From positions 17,620 to 56,264 of the forward strand of contig DDII01000081.1 of NCBI GenBank assembly GCA_002338445.1: DNA of 38,645 nt, read 5' to 3'. A model generated the notes under the pieces. It saw nothing but the letters and a program-made list of their open reading frames with translations, was not told the DNA's origin and did not search any database. Below are positions 25,229 to 33,072 of this stretch, piece by piece; the first letter of the stretch is position 1, and every line of letters begins with the position of its first letter. The DNA comes from Cellvibrionales bacterium UBA1854 (GTDB lineage: Bacteria > Pseudomonadota > Gammaproteobacteria > Pseudomonadales > Porticoccaceae). A program made the translations under genes and the position numbers.

Positions 25229-25492
25229 TTGCGGTTAGTTTTATTTTTGCTCAAATCTTTCTTTTTTTTTCTGGCTCTGGCTATCGGCGCAATCTTCGCT
25301 GGTTATAATGATGAACAAATTTCTGTTCATTTCGTTTTTGTACAAGCATCTCATGCAAGTGTTGGATTTTGGTTGTTACTTTTCATGTTTGTGGGTGTTT
25401 TATTGGGAATTTTCTCTAGCTCTCTTATGGTGTTTCGGTATTATCGAATACTCCTGAAGTCAAAGAGAAACGTGGGCGCTGACAGCGAGTAA
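25229..25492 (+). CDS. lapA: LapA-type inner-membrane protein (DUF1049)
   Basis: The 87-residue protein has two membrane helices (about 3-24 and 43-68) separated by the short periplasmic stretch GYNDEQISVHFVFVQ, the hallmark of LapA/YciS. With LapB and FtsH it tunes LpxC turnover and lipopolysaccharide synthesis in Escherichia coli. It starts with TTG at 25229, preceded by GAGGAA. In many gammaproteobacteria the order is rpsA-ihfB-lapA-lapB-pyrF; here pyrF follows directly and lapB, ihfB and rpsA are not adjacent, so any LapB partner must be encoded elsewhere. Confidence 0.85.
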   Translation: MRLVLFLLKSFFFFLALAIGAIFAGYNDEQISVHFVFVQASHASVGFWLLLFMFVGVLLGIFSSSLMVFRYYRILLKSKRNVGADSE

Positions 25493-25498
25493 TGATAT

Positions 25499-26197
25499 TT
25501 GTCTAGTTGTAGTTCAAAAGTAATTGTAGCCCTTGACTATGCGGACGCTGAGAGTGTGCTGGCCTTTGTAGATAAATTGGAACCAAGTTTATGCAAATTA
25601 AAGGTAGGAAAAGAACTTTTCACACGTGAGGGACCACCCATAGTTTTAGATTTGATCAGACGTGGTTTCGATGTTTTTTTAGACTTAAAATTTCACGATA
25701 TACCGAATACAGTTGCTAAAGCGGTGGCTGCCGCCGCTGATATGGGAGTCTGGATGACAAATGTCCATACATTCGGAGGACGAAGAATGATGGAGGCTGC
25801 GAGGGAAGAAATCGATCGCAAAGGTAGCAAAATTATTCTTATTGGTGTAACGGTCTTGACAAGTATCGAACGCAGAGATCTGAGGGAGTTGGGGATACAA
25901 GAAAACATCATGGATCAGGTTCGAATCCTGTCTTCTGCTGCTGAAATAAGTGGACTTGATGGTGTAGTATGTTCTGCAAGGGAGGTCCCCATGCTCAGAA
26001 ATGAAAGAAAAGAAAATTTTATCTTAGTAACTCCGGGAATACGCTTGAGTAATTTTCCCTCAGATGACCAGCGACGGGTGGTTAGCCCAATCGACGCAAT
26101 TGAGAATGGTAGTGATTTCATTGTGATCGGACGTCCAGTAACCCAATCAGCATCCCCGACCGATACGATACGAGAAATTGTGCAATCAATTTTATAA
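25499..26197 (+). CDS. pyrF: Orotidine 5'-phosphate decarboxylase
   Basis: PyrF decarboxylates OMP to UMP in the last step of de novo pyrimidine synthesis. The 232-residue TIM barrel has the N-terminal ALDYADAES, the signature FLDLKFHDIPNTV with the Asp-Lys-Asp catalytic array, GVWMTNVHTFGGRRMM and the phosphate-binding FIVIGRPVTQS. Length and motifs are normal. The start is TTG at 25499, seven bases after the lapA stop and directly preceded by in-frame stops, so no ATG alternative exists upstream. No good Shine-Dalgarno is seen, which suggests translation coupled to lapA. Confidence 0.95.
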   Translation: MSSCSSKVIVALDYADAESVLAFVDKLEPSLCKLKVGKELFTREGPPIVLDLIRRGFDVFLDLKFHDIPNTVAKAVAAAADMGVWMTNVHTFGGRRMMEAAREEIDRKGSKIILIGVTVLTSIERRDLRELGIQENIMDQVRILSSAAEISGLDGVVCSAREVPMLRNERKENFILVTPGIRLSNFPSDDQRRVVSPIDAIENGSDFIVIGRPVTQSASPTDTIREIVQSIL

Positions 26198-26218
26198 TTG
26201 ATAATGGTGGTAGGCGCG

Positions 26219-26527
26219 TTAAAGAGTTTTCGCAGCCTCATAAATTTTATAGCGGATGGATCTTGTAAGAAGCCGCTTTAACGGCTTGGAGCTTCTGACA
26301 ATATCCTCATTTTTAAGTCTTAGTTCACCGTAGAGAAACTTGGTCTCCATCCCGTCACGTGTGATAAGAATTCGGTAGATCCCGCTAACCCATCTAGCCC
26401 TCCCTTTGCGAGTGAGTTCAACCCTCCCCACTTCGCTAAGAAAACAACAGTCCCATGCAAATTTTGGCGGCATATTGATGTATATGTAATTTAAAATTGA
26501 CGATTTAGTATGTTTTTTATTTAACAT
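26219..26527 (-). CDS. Hypothetical small basic protein
   Basis: An open frame of about 102 residues starts at MLNKKHTK (26527); a later ATG at 26473 (MPPKFAWD) gives 84 residues and fits better with the balanced composition of the C-terminal part. The text WVSGIYRILITRDGMETKFLYGELRL looks like beta strands, followed by a Lys/Arg-rich helix (LKRLLTRSIRYKIYEAAKTL). No signal peptide, membrane helix or known motif is seen, and no ribosome-binding site stands out. It converges with pyrF (22-nt gap). It may be a real orphan gene or a chance frame. Confidence 0.4.
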   Translation of the reverse strand: MLNKKHTKSSILNYIYINMPPKFAWDCCFLSEVGRVELTRKGRARWVSGIYRILITRDGMETKFLYGELRLKNEDIVRSSKPLKRLLTRSIRYKIYEAAKTL

Positions 26528-26798
26528 CCTATTCAGAGTCCACATTTGAAGTCAGTGCGCAGAAACGTCTAAATTTAATATCGATACCCATGCTAAATTT
26601 AAGATTATTCTAAGTTATTACTCTTTTTTTGAGCAATTCTATTTGAAAGAGATTGCAAGACAAGCCCAGAAAACTTAAGTTTGCCGTAATCAAGCCTAGT
26701 TGTAATAGCCGTTGATTATTATACTTACGAATCTGTCGAATCAAATACCAAAAGTTGTCGGCTTAAAAATTTAAGCAGAATTAGATGAGAGCAAAGGG

Positions 26799-27788
26799 TT
26801 GAAGAAAAAACACACCAGATCTGATGAATTGTCCTTTGTCACTTGTGCGCTCTATAAGTTCGTGCGCCTAGATAATTTTAAAGAACTAAAAAAACCATTA
26901 TTTGAAAAAATGTTGGAGTGCTCTGTTTTTGGAACTTTTTTGTTAGCCCGAGAGGGAATAAACGGCACTGTAGCAGGATCTATGATTGCCACAGACAGTA
27001 TCTTAAAGTGGTTATCTGGTTGGCCAGGCCTCAACAATATAGAGGTTAAGCGTTCCTTTCACTCCGAGGTCCCATTTAACAGGGCGAAGGTAAAGTTGAA
27101 AAGAGAGATTGTTTCAATGGGTGTGAAAAATATTGATCCCAACATATCCTCGGGGACTTATGTTGACTCGAGAGATTGGAATAGACTAATGGAAGATCCC
27201 AATGTGCTGGTGATAGATACGAGGAATGATTACGAGGTCAGCATTGGCACATTTGAAGGCTCAATTAATCCTCAAACGAAAAGTTTTAGAGATTTTCCGG
27301 ATTGGGCTAGTCAGAACCTCGATCCGGGTAAACACAAAAAAATTGCAATGTTCTGCACCGGAGGGATTCGCTGCGAGAAATCTACAGCATTATTGAAAAA
27401 AAGAGGATTTAACACTGTTTATCACTTGCAGGGCGGTATTTTAAAGTATCTGGAGGACATTCCGAGTGATAAATCTCTGTGGAACGGTGAGTGCTTCGTC
27501 TTTGATAATCGGGTGGCGGTTGACCATGAACTGAATCGGGGAACATATGATCAATGTTTTGCGTGTAGGATGCCAATTACAGATGAACAAAAGAATCTCA
27601 AGACCTTTGTTCTTGGAGAGTCATGTTGCCATTGTTTCGATTCACGAAATGCTAAACAAAAAAAACGTACAGCCGAGCGACAAAAGCAAATTGTATTGGC
27701 AAAGCAGAGGGGCGAGGCTCATATTGGTCTAGCTGCGAGAAAGACCGCAGCTCATCGTAAAGCTCTGAAGAAGGTGCGTCCGGATTGA
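26799..27788 (+). CDS. trhO: tRNA uridine(34) hydroxylase, rhodanese-like
   Basis: TrhO (YceA) hydroxylates U34 of certain tRNAs to 5-hydroxyuridine, the first step towards cmo5U/mo5U wobble modification. The 329-residue protein has the N-terminal ferredoxin-like domain (TFLLAREGINGTVAG) and a rhodanese domain with the active-site loop FCTGGIRCEKS (C186, C192). The C-terminal Cys-rich tail (DQCFACR...ESCCHCFD) and a basic end complete the family layout. The start is TTG at 26799; the nearest ATG upstream (26785) is out of frame. It is a stand-alone gene. Confidence 0.93.
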   Translation: MKKKHTRSDELSFVTCALYKFVRLDNFKELKKPLFEKMLECSVFGTFLLAREGINGTVAGSMIATDSILKWLSGWPGLNNIEVKRSFHSEVPFNRAKVKLKREIVSMGVKNIDPNISSGTYVDSRDWNRLMEDPNVLVIDTRNDYEVSIGTFEGSINPQTKSFRDFPDWASQNLDPGKHKKIAMFCTGGIRCEKSTALLKKRGFNTVYHLQGGILKYLEDIPSDKSLWNGECFVFDNRVAVDHELNRGTYDQCFACRMPITDEQKNLKTFVLGESCCHCFDSRNAKQKKRTAERQKQIVLAKQRGEAHIGLAARKTAAHRKALKKVRPD

Positions 27789-28132
27789 GTAATATTAAGT
27801 TGGAAAAAGGAGTGTTCCATGCATTAAGACAAAGGTAACAGTTGAGTGAGAGTTGTTCGTTTATGTTCTCATAAATTTATTATTTCCCCTTGGAATTTGA
27901 ATGTTGGAATAAAACTTGATTACCTTCGACCGTCCTTGCTCAATTAATTACACTTTATAAAAGAATTTATAAATGAAGTTTTGGGGAGCTAATACTAAAA
28001 AATGCAACGTCATAATTGTTTTATAAGTGTTACATTGGTCTTGTCAAAGTTATAGCTCTATTAAAATTGATCAAAGATAGGTTAGGGCAATTAACTTTTG
28101 ATTTCTACTCATCATAATCAGTGGAGGTGTGC
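27789..28132. other. AT-rich intergenic stretch after trhO
   Basis: These 344 nt contain no ORF of credible composition on either strand. The only notable signal is a strong Shine-Dalgarno GTGGAGG at the end (28121-28127), which belongs to the small gene that follows. No hairpin with a T-run was seen after trhO. Confidence 0.45.
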
Positions 28133-28576
28133 ATGCTTTTTACGCAAACATTTTTTCTGAGTAATGCTGACATGTCACTAAAGAATGTAGAGGCTTTTAA
28201 AATGATCAACATCTTTCAAACTTTTAGCGATTCTATGAGTGTGAAATCTCTGTCAGATATAAAATTGAGTAACTTCAGGACTGATATACATGCAATATCA
28301 ACTAATGTTCTCTCTTCCGTTACTAACTCAATTTGCTTTTGATTTCGGTCCTCATACTTGTATGCGATCGATTAAAAGGTATCTTGAAGCTTTGGCCACA
28401 CAGGTTAATTTTTGTAAAACAATCTTACCCAAATGGATAGGGCTTTGCAGACAATTAACAAAAGAGTTGCCACAACTAGGCAAGATGCTGTCGCGGACGA
28501 ATTTGTAGAGATTGATAGCGACCAGTGGTCAGATCAAGAAATTCATAGACAGTTAAAGGAATTAAAACGTTTCTAG
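28133..28576 (+). pseudogene. Small gene apparently broken by two compensating frameshifts
   Basis: An ATG at 28133 with a perfect GGAGG five bases upstream opens a frame encoding MLFTQTFFLSNADMSLKNV... that stops at 28342. A second frame carries SIKRYLEALATQVNFCKTIL (within 28290-28508). A third segment, back in the first frame, runs from 28433 to a TAG at 28576 (MDRALQTINKRV...EIHRQLKELKRF). The span is exactly 148 codons. Helical composition and a length of about 147 residues would suit a phasin-like or similar small helical protein, but I cannot assign a family. The alternatives are sequencing indels or independent small ORFs; the 47-residue 3' ORF (28433-28576) could be a gene alone, although it has no ribosome-binding site. 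The nitrilase-family gene starts 7 nt later. Confidence 0.4.
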
Positions 28577-28583
28577 AGCAAAT

Positions 28584-29465
28584 ATGTTAACAATGAAAAA
28601 AGATTGTCCCCGCGTTGCTGCAATCCAAATGGTAAGCACTAGAAGTTACGATAAGAATTGGGCAATTACCCGGGAGTTGACGGAGTGTGCGAGAGAACAG
28701 GGTGCTGACATTGTGATTTGGCCTGAGAATTTCCTAGCGTATGGTGAAACTCGAAACTTTTCGTTGCAACGACAACGGGACACGCTTGACGCGATCTCAT
28801 CCCTCTCCAAGTCACTCGAGCTATGGATAGTGGCTGGAACTCTCCCATTACAAATCGATTTGAGAGAGGAAGTGAGTAACGAGCGCTACGCTGAAAGGCC
28901 TAAAGCAACTACCGTTGTTTACGATGTTAATGGAAGTGCACATGTTGAATATAGCAAGATTCATCTATTCGACGCTAAGATTGGCTCAGATCGGGGTATT
29001 TATCGTGAATCTGATGACTACCTTCACGGAAATAGACCAGTAATTTTTGAAAGTCCGTGGGGAAGGGTAGGCCTCGCGATATGCTATGATCTACGGTTTT
29101 CTGAGTTGTTTCTTGATTTAGTTAATATGGGTGCAAAGATGATTTTTGTTCCTTATGCTTTTACAAAAACGACGGGCCGAGATCATTGGGAACTTTTGGT
29201 TCGAACGCGAGCTGTTGAAACTCAGTGTTATGTTGTTGCTGCCAATCAAGGCGGTTGGCATAGCAAGAAGCTATGCACTTGGGGTGAAACGATGATTGTT
29301 GATCCGTGGGGAAAGGTTCTCGATAAGGTTGTGAAGGGGAAGGGGATTGCAATCGCTGATTTGGATATAAGCTACGTTGACAGAGTAAGAGCTAATATCC
29401 CCATGAAGGAGCATCGGGAGGCAGCTAAAAAAAGGGCAGTTAAAATGACTCAAACTGATGAATAG
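28584..29465 (+). CDS. Carbon-nitrogen hydrolase, Nit1/NitB-like (deaminated glutathione amidase type)
   Basis: This nitrilase-superfamily amidase has the Glu-Lys-Cys triad: E48 in WPENF, K125 in EYSKIHLFD and C167 in GLAICYDLRF. The 293-residue length and the segment KIHLFDAKIGSDRGIYRESDDY match the branch that hydrolyses deaminated glutathione, a metabolite-repair reaction, but substrate cannot be settled from sequence. The DHWELLVRTRAVETQCYVVAANQ block is typical of the superfamily. The start may be at 28584 or the ATG three codons later. It lies 7 nt after the small, possibly broken ORF and is followed by a short gap and a converging hypothetical gene. Confidence 0.9.
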   Translation: MLTMKKDCPRVAAIQMVSTRSYDKNWAITRELTECAREQGADIVIWPENFLAYGETRNFSLQRQRDTLDAISSLSKSLELWIVAGTLPLQIDLREEVSNERYAERPKATTVVYDVNGSAHVEYSKIHLFDAKIGSDRGIYRESDDYLHGNRPVIFESPWGRVGLAICYDLRFSELFLDLVNMGAKMIFVPYAFTKTTGRDHWELLVRTRAVETQCYVVAANQGGWHSKKLCTWGETMIVDPWGKVLDKVVKGKGIAIADLDISYVDRVRANIPMKEHREAAKKRAVKMTQTDE

Positions 29466-29578
29466 GCAACGGTGAAAATTAATGTGTTGTCAAGCCTATT
29501 CATACTATTAGAGACGTCTCGCCATTTTCGACGTAACAAACCGCTCGTTACTTAATATTTTATATTTAGTTTTGTCGC

Positions 29579-30223
29579 TTACCTGAGTTTCTGATACGCG
29601 CCCTCCAACTTCTGAAGGGTAAACCATCGTTTAACTGTCGACATTGATACCTTGAGACGTAATGCCGATAATTTTCTGGCTTCACGCGGGCTCTTTTCGT
29701 TGATTCTAAAATTCTTATAAAGCTCCAACAAATGACTTTGTTTACGATACATTTGTAGTGTTTTTTCGCTCTTAAGAGATAACGCTTTACCGGCAAGATA
29801 TTGGGATTCTATACGAAGTAAAGCTAGTTGCTTTGAATAGGCAGATGCCCTCAATAAATGTGCATAGGCGTATTGTTTCTTTGAATTCCTTGTTTCCGAG
29901 AAGCAGTGCATCTCAAATAGGATACTCAATGCAGGACGAACGCCTTGAATGTGATCATACTTTTCAATGAAGTCGGATGGAGGTATACCAATATCGCCGA
30001 GCAGAGTGTCTGCGTAGGGGATTTCATGGAAATGTAAAAAGTTAATTGCGTCGTTTTTAATTTGGTCAATGAGTAGATCTATATCCCACCTCTCCCAACA
30101 TCCATCTGATACTTTATCAAGGTTGGGGTGCTCAGGCGTAACGGTACTATTGTAAGCGAAATCATTTTCTACACGGCTCTCGTGTTGTTGGCTGTTGCCG
30201 ATGAAACCAATGGTCATGATCAC
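29579..30223 (-). CDS. Hypothetical protein with possible C-terminal helix-turn-helix
   Basis: The 214-residue product has no signal peptide or membrane helix. The middle is helical and rich in Tyr/Ser/Lys. The C-terminal segment SPREARKLSALRLKVSMSTVKRWF has the spacing of a helix-turn-helix (small residue at the turn, Trp/Phe after the recognition helix), so a DNA-binding role is possible. The N-terminal half contains acidic and aromatic patches (GCWERWDIDLLIDQI). It starts at 30223 (MIMTIG); the ATG two codons later sits near AGAGGTGATC and is an equally good start. It stands alone between convergent and divergent neighbours. No family is recognised. Confidence 0.6.
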   Translation of the reverse strand: MIMTIGFIGNSQQHESRVENDFAYNSTVTPEHPNLDKVSDGCWERWDIDLLIDQIKNDAINFLHFHEIPYADTLLGDIGIPPSDFIEKYDHIQGVRPALSILFEMHCFSETRNSKKQYAYAHLLRASAYSKQLALLRIESQYLAGKALSLKSEKTLQMYRKQSHLLELYKNFRINEKSPREARKLSALRLKVSMSTVKRWFTLQKLEGAYQKLR

Positions 30224-30581
30224 CTCTATCAGAGTCTGATAAATATACTTAGTCTACAATTTTATATAACACTATCAGATCGACATGTTACCATTTATTT
30301 CAGTTAATTACAGTTTGGCGTTTTTACCATCACTATTCAAAAGGTGTTTAATTATATTAACGAAGTTGCGTTTTCAAACTCTCAGTGACATTGCACTAAA
30401 TACCAATTACACTAAGATGGTTTCAACAGATATCAAAGGGGGTGATCCAGTGTCTACACCTGATTGTGCAAGTTTTACTGGGGGTCGAAAGGCCCCTTTT
30501 TACCATGAGCGTAATTTTTGAATACATTTTCATCGCGTTAATAGCTACTTCAATTGGTTCACAAGTTACAGGCTTATAAGC
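30224..30581. other. Intergenic region upstream of the GST gene, containing an orphan terminator
   Basis: This 358-nt region lies between a hypothetical gene (-) and the GST gene (+). ATCAGAGTCTGAT (30228-30240) is an imperfect palindrome just upstream of the hypothetical gene. The main feature is an intrinsic terminator at 30480-30501 on the plus strand. No protein-coding frame is convincing; a 78-codon frame (30285-30521) runs through the terminator and has no ribosome-binding site. A short non-coding transcript or a regulated leader of the GST gene would explain the terminator. Confidence 0.5.
30480..30501 (+). terminator. Rho-independent terminator not linked to a known gene
   Basis: GGGGGTC (30480-30486) pairs with GGCCCCT (30491-30497), including two G-T wobbles, around the stable tetraloop GAAA; a run of five T follows (30497-30501). 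It is the best intrinsic terminator I saw in the window. It lies about 80 nt before the GST start and has no complete gene just upstream on that strand. Confidence 0.65.
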
Positions 30582-31514
30582 ATGGGAACACTTGTGAACG
30601 GAGCCTGGCATGACAAGCCGGTCAGCAAAATCGACACCTCTGGTGCCTTTATCCGGCCGCCTAGAACATTTTTAAATGATATTTCTTCGAAACATCCTGT
30701 ATTCAAGCCGGAGTCCGGAAGGTATCATCTCTATGCAAGCTATGCTTGTCCGTGGGCAACCAGAGTCTTAATTTGTAGAAAATTAAAGGAATTGGAGAGC
30801 CATGTATCTGTCGACATTGTTAATCCCGATTTGCGTGAAGAGGGTTGGGTTTTCGATGATTCCTTCAAGGGTGCAACCAAAGATTCACTCCATGGCTTTA
30901 AGTTTTTACGTGAGCTCTACCAGATAGCTGAGGCCAATATAACGACCGATGTAACCGTGCCTGTGTTATGGGATAAGAAAACTAATAAAATTGTAAATAA
31001 TGAGTCCTCACAGATTCTAAGGATAATGAATTCGGCATTTAATGGAGTCACAAGTAACACTAATGATTATTATCCTGAAAATTTTAGGAGTGAGATAGAT
31101 GTCCTCAACGAGGAGATTTATGACAAAGTCAATAACGGCGTCTATAAAAGTGGTTTTGCAAAGACTCAAGAAAGTTATGAGGAAGCTGTATTTAGTTTGT
31201 TTTTAACTTTGGATAGATTAGATGCGTTACTTAGCCGATCAAGATTTCTTCTTGGGGAGCGGCTCACGGAAGCTGACATAAGATTGATCCCGACATTGCT
31301 GAGATTTGATGTCGTATATGTCTCTCACTTCAAATGTAATCTACGAAGAATTATTGATTATAAAAATCTCTCGAGGTATGTTGCGGATATGCTGGAAATT
31401 CCGGCAGTAAGGGAGACCCACTCCGTTGATCATATTAAACGCCACTATTTTTGTAGTCATGATTCGTTAAATCCACATAGAATCATTCCGGTGGGTCCCG
31501 ATAGATTATATTAA
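30582..31514 (+). CDS. Glutathionyl-hydroquinone reductase-type glutathione S-transferase (YqjG/Xi class)
   Basis: This 310-residue enzyme belongs to the Xi/omega-like GSTs that reduce glutathionyl-hydroquinones. The active-site cysteine lies in YASYACPWATR (C56), which is the family signature. The N-terminal FxPESGRYHLY and DxxHGFKFLRELY blocks and the mid segment TVPVLWDKKTNKIVNNESSQILR (GSH-binding loop with Glu-Ser) are characteristic. The C-terminal all-helical domain includes RFLLGERLTEADIRL. The ATG is at 30582; no strong Shine-Dalgarno is seen. It may be controlled by premature termination at the hairpin 80 nt upstream. Confidence 0.92.
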   Translation: MGTLVNGAWHDKPVSKIDTSGAFIRPPRTFLNDISSKHPVFKPESGRYHLYASYACPWATRVLICRKLKELESHVSVDIVNPDLREEGWVFDDSFKGATKDSLHGFKFLRELYQIAEANITTDVTVPVLWDKKTNKIVNNESSQILRIMNSAFNGVTSNTNDYYPENFRSEIDVLNEEIYDKVNNGVYKSGFAKTQESYEEAVFSLFLTLDRLDALLSRSRFLLGERLTEADIRLIPTLLRFDVVYVSHFKCNLRRIIDYKNLSRYVADMLEIPAVRETHSVDHIKRHYFCSHDSLNPHRIIPVGPDRLY

Positions 31515-31662
31515 GCTTGTCTAATGGCTTAGTGAATATGTGTAGAGGTTATTGAAGGATTTTCGGAAGTTAGAAAATCGCTCGTCGTTTATAACTTTTT
31601 ATTTTCTATTTATAACCTAAGCTAATCGCGTTGGGTTAAATTCGTGTTGGGAGTAAAAACAG

Positions 31663-32451
31663 ATGGAAAATCTTTTTTCGATGGATGGAAAAGTATGCCT
31701 AGTGACCGGCGGTTCAAGTGGATTAGGTAGTTACATGGCTCATGGATTTCTGGTGGCTGGGGCAGCACGTGTCTACATAACCGCTCGGTCTAATGAGAAA
31801 TTGAATGCAAAAGCCGATGAGTTATCGTCTTTGGGGACAGGAGAATGTATTCCAATTTCTGAAGACTTGAGTTCGCTTGAGGGTATTAATTCGTTAGTCT
31901 CCAAGATTAAAAATAGGGAGCCATACATCGATGTACTGGTGAACAACGCAGGTCTTGGTCTAGCCACACCGATAGATTCATTGGATGTCGGGGACTGGGA
32001 CCGAGTAATGGACATAAATGCCCGCTCTCCATTATTTTTGACTCAAGCTCTTCTTGAGCCCTTGAGAAAAAACGCGACACAAAAGGACCCATCGCGGGTA
32101 ATTTTTATAAGTTCTGTGGCTGCGAGCATGGTTTTTCCAAGTGTGCTCGCTTATTCATCAAGTAAAAATATCTTAGAGCACCTTACGAAGCAGTTGGCAT
32201 TGGCGCTCAGGGATGATTTTATCAGGGTTAATGCTATAGCCCCTGGAAGGTTCTATTCTGAAATGACTAGACGCGCTTGGCAAGACCCGGAAGCTGAGTC
32301 ATTCAAGGCAGAGTTGAAACGAATACCTGCTCATCGCTATGGAGAACTGGAGGACATGGCGGGCGTCGCAGTGATGCTTTGCAGTCGGGCGGGATCGTAT
32401 TTCCATGGCGAAATTCTTAATCTTGACGGAGGCTTTCGGTTAGCATTCTAA
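31663..32451 (+). CDS. Short-chain dehydrogenase/reductase (SDR) family oxidoreductase
   Basis: This classical SDR has the cofactor motif TGGSSGLG (15-22), the NNAG motif (94-97), a catalytic Ser at about 150-151 in VIFISS, and Tyr164/Lys168 in YSSSK. The C-terminal GEILNLDGGFRLAF is also typical. At 262 residues the length is normal. The N-terminus MENLFSMDGKVCLVTG resembles NADP-dependent members acting on 3-oxoacyl or steroid-like substrates, but the substrate cannot be deduced. It is a single gene with about 150 nt on its upstream side. Confidence 0.92.
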   Translation: MENLFSMDGKVCLVTGGSSGLGSYMAHGFLVAGAARVYITARSNEKLNAKADELSSLGTGECIPISEDLSSLEGINSLVSKIKNREPYIDVLVNNAGLGLATPIDSLDVGDWDRVMDINARSPLFLTQALLEPLRKNATQKDPSRVIFISSVAASMVFPSVLAYSSSKNILEHLTKQLALALRDDFIRVNAIAPGRFYSEMTRRAWQDPEAESFKAELKRIPAHRYGELEDMAGVAVMLCSRAGSYFHGEILNLDGGFRLAF

Positions 32452-32476
32452 GTCGAAAAAAATGTTCTGTGATCAA

Positions 32477-32941
32477 TCAATGCATTCCTGAGACAACCTC
32501 CTGCAAAGCTAGTTGACACAAACGGTCAACAAAATAGCCTCTGTGATTCCCATGAATGTTACGCTCGAGACGCCAGGTTACGCGCAAATGTGAGCTGATT
32601 AGTTCCTCCAATGTTACCCAAAGCTCCTTGTTGGGCACTACTTCATGTTTACTGGTACGCCAGTTATTCCTCTTCCATGTGTATATCCAAATAGTCGCGC
32701 CATTCATTACATACTCACTATTTAACATTATTTGGATGTGTGAGGCCGCTGGTATAGCTTTTAAGCCCTCTATAACCGCGGTCAGTTCCATTGTGTGGTC
32801 GGTCGTGTTCAGAGCTGTCCCGTAAGAATGTGAGGTGTTTCCTTCAGACTCCAAAAGATATGCCCATGCCCCCAGCTTCGATAAAAATCCGGTAGCCTCG
32901 TCACGTCTACATCCTCCATTGGCGCTAAGTCTAATAACCAT
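32477..32941 (-). CDS. RNase HI-like pseudoenzyme
   Basis: The 154-residue protein aligns along its full length with RNase HI: TTDHTMELTAVIEGLKAI, SEYVMNGATIWIYTWKRNNWRTSKHEVVPNKELW and the basic handle region are all recognisable. Yet of the four catalytic carboxylates of the Escherichia coli enzyme (Asp10, Glu48, Asp70, Asp134) only the Glu survives (E52); the others read as N8 (ANGGC), N74 (MLNSEYV) and C142 (LCQLA). Two-metal catalysis is therefore unlikely, but fold and nucleic-acid-binding features are kept without stop or frameshift. It may bind RNA-DNA hybrids without cutting. The gene converges with the SDR gene. A second, active RNase H should exist elsewhere. Confidence 0.85.
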   Translation of the reverse strand: MVIRLSANGGCRRDEATGFLSKLGAWAYLLESEGNTSHSYGTALNTTDHTMELTAVIEGLKAIPAASHIQIMLNSEYVMNGATIWIYTWKRNNWRTSKHEVVPNKELWVTLEELISSHLRVTWRLERNIHGNHRGYFVDRLCQLALQEVVSGMH

Positions 32942-33072
32942 CTTTTTCAGTCAATGACCTCCGATAGCTTTTTCAAATAATAGTATTGAATTATTAAACT
33001 TATGTTATCAATTTTTCTGAAGATCTGCGAAATAGTAAAAAGAAGGAATTCTCAGTTTACGGATTGAGCTTG

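Noticed and set aside
26268..26290. Hairpin AAGCCG-CTTTAA-CGGCTT as a pyrF terminator
   Set aside because: A stem is present but no T-run follows on either strand, and it lies inside a possible gene.
30285..30521. 78-codon plus-strand ORF upstream of the GST gene
   Set aside because: It runs through a clear intrinsic terminator, has no ribosome-binding site and low-quality composition.
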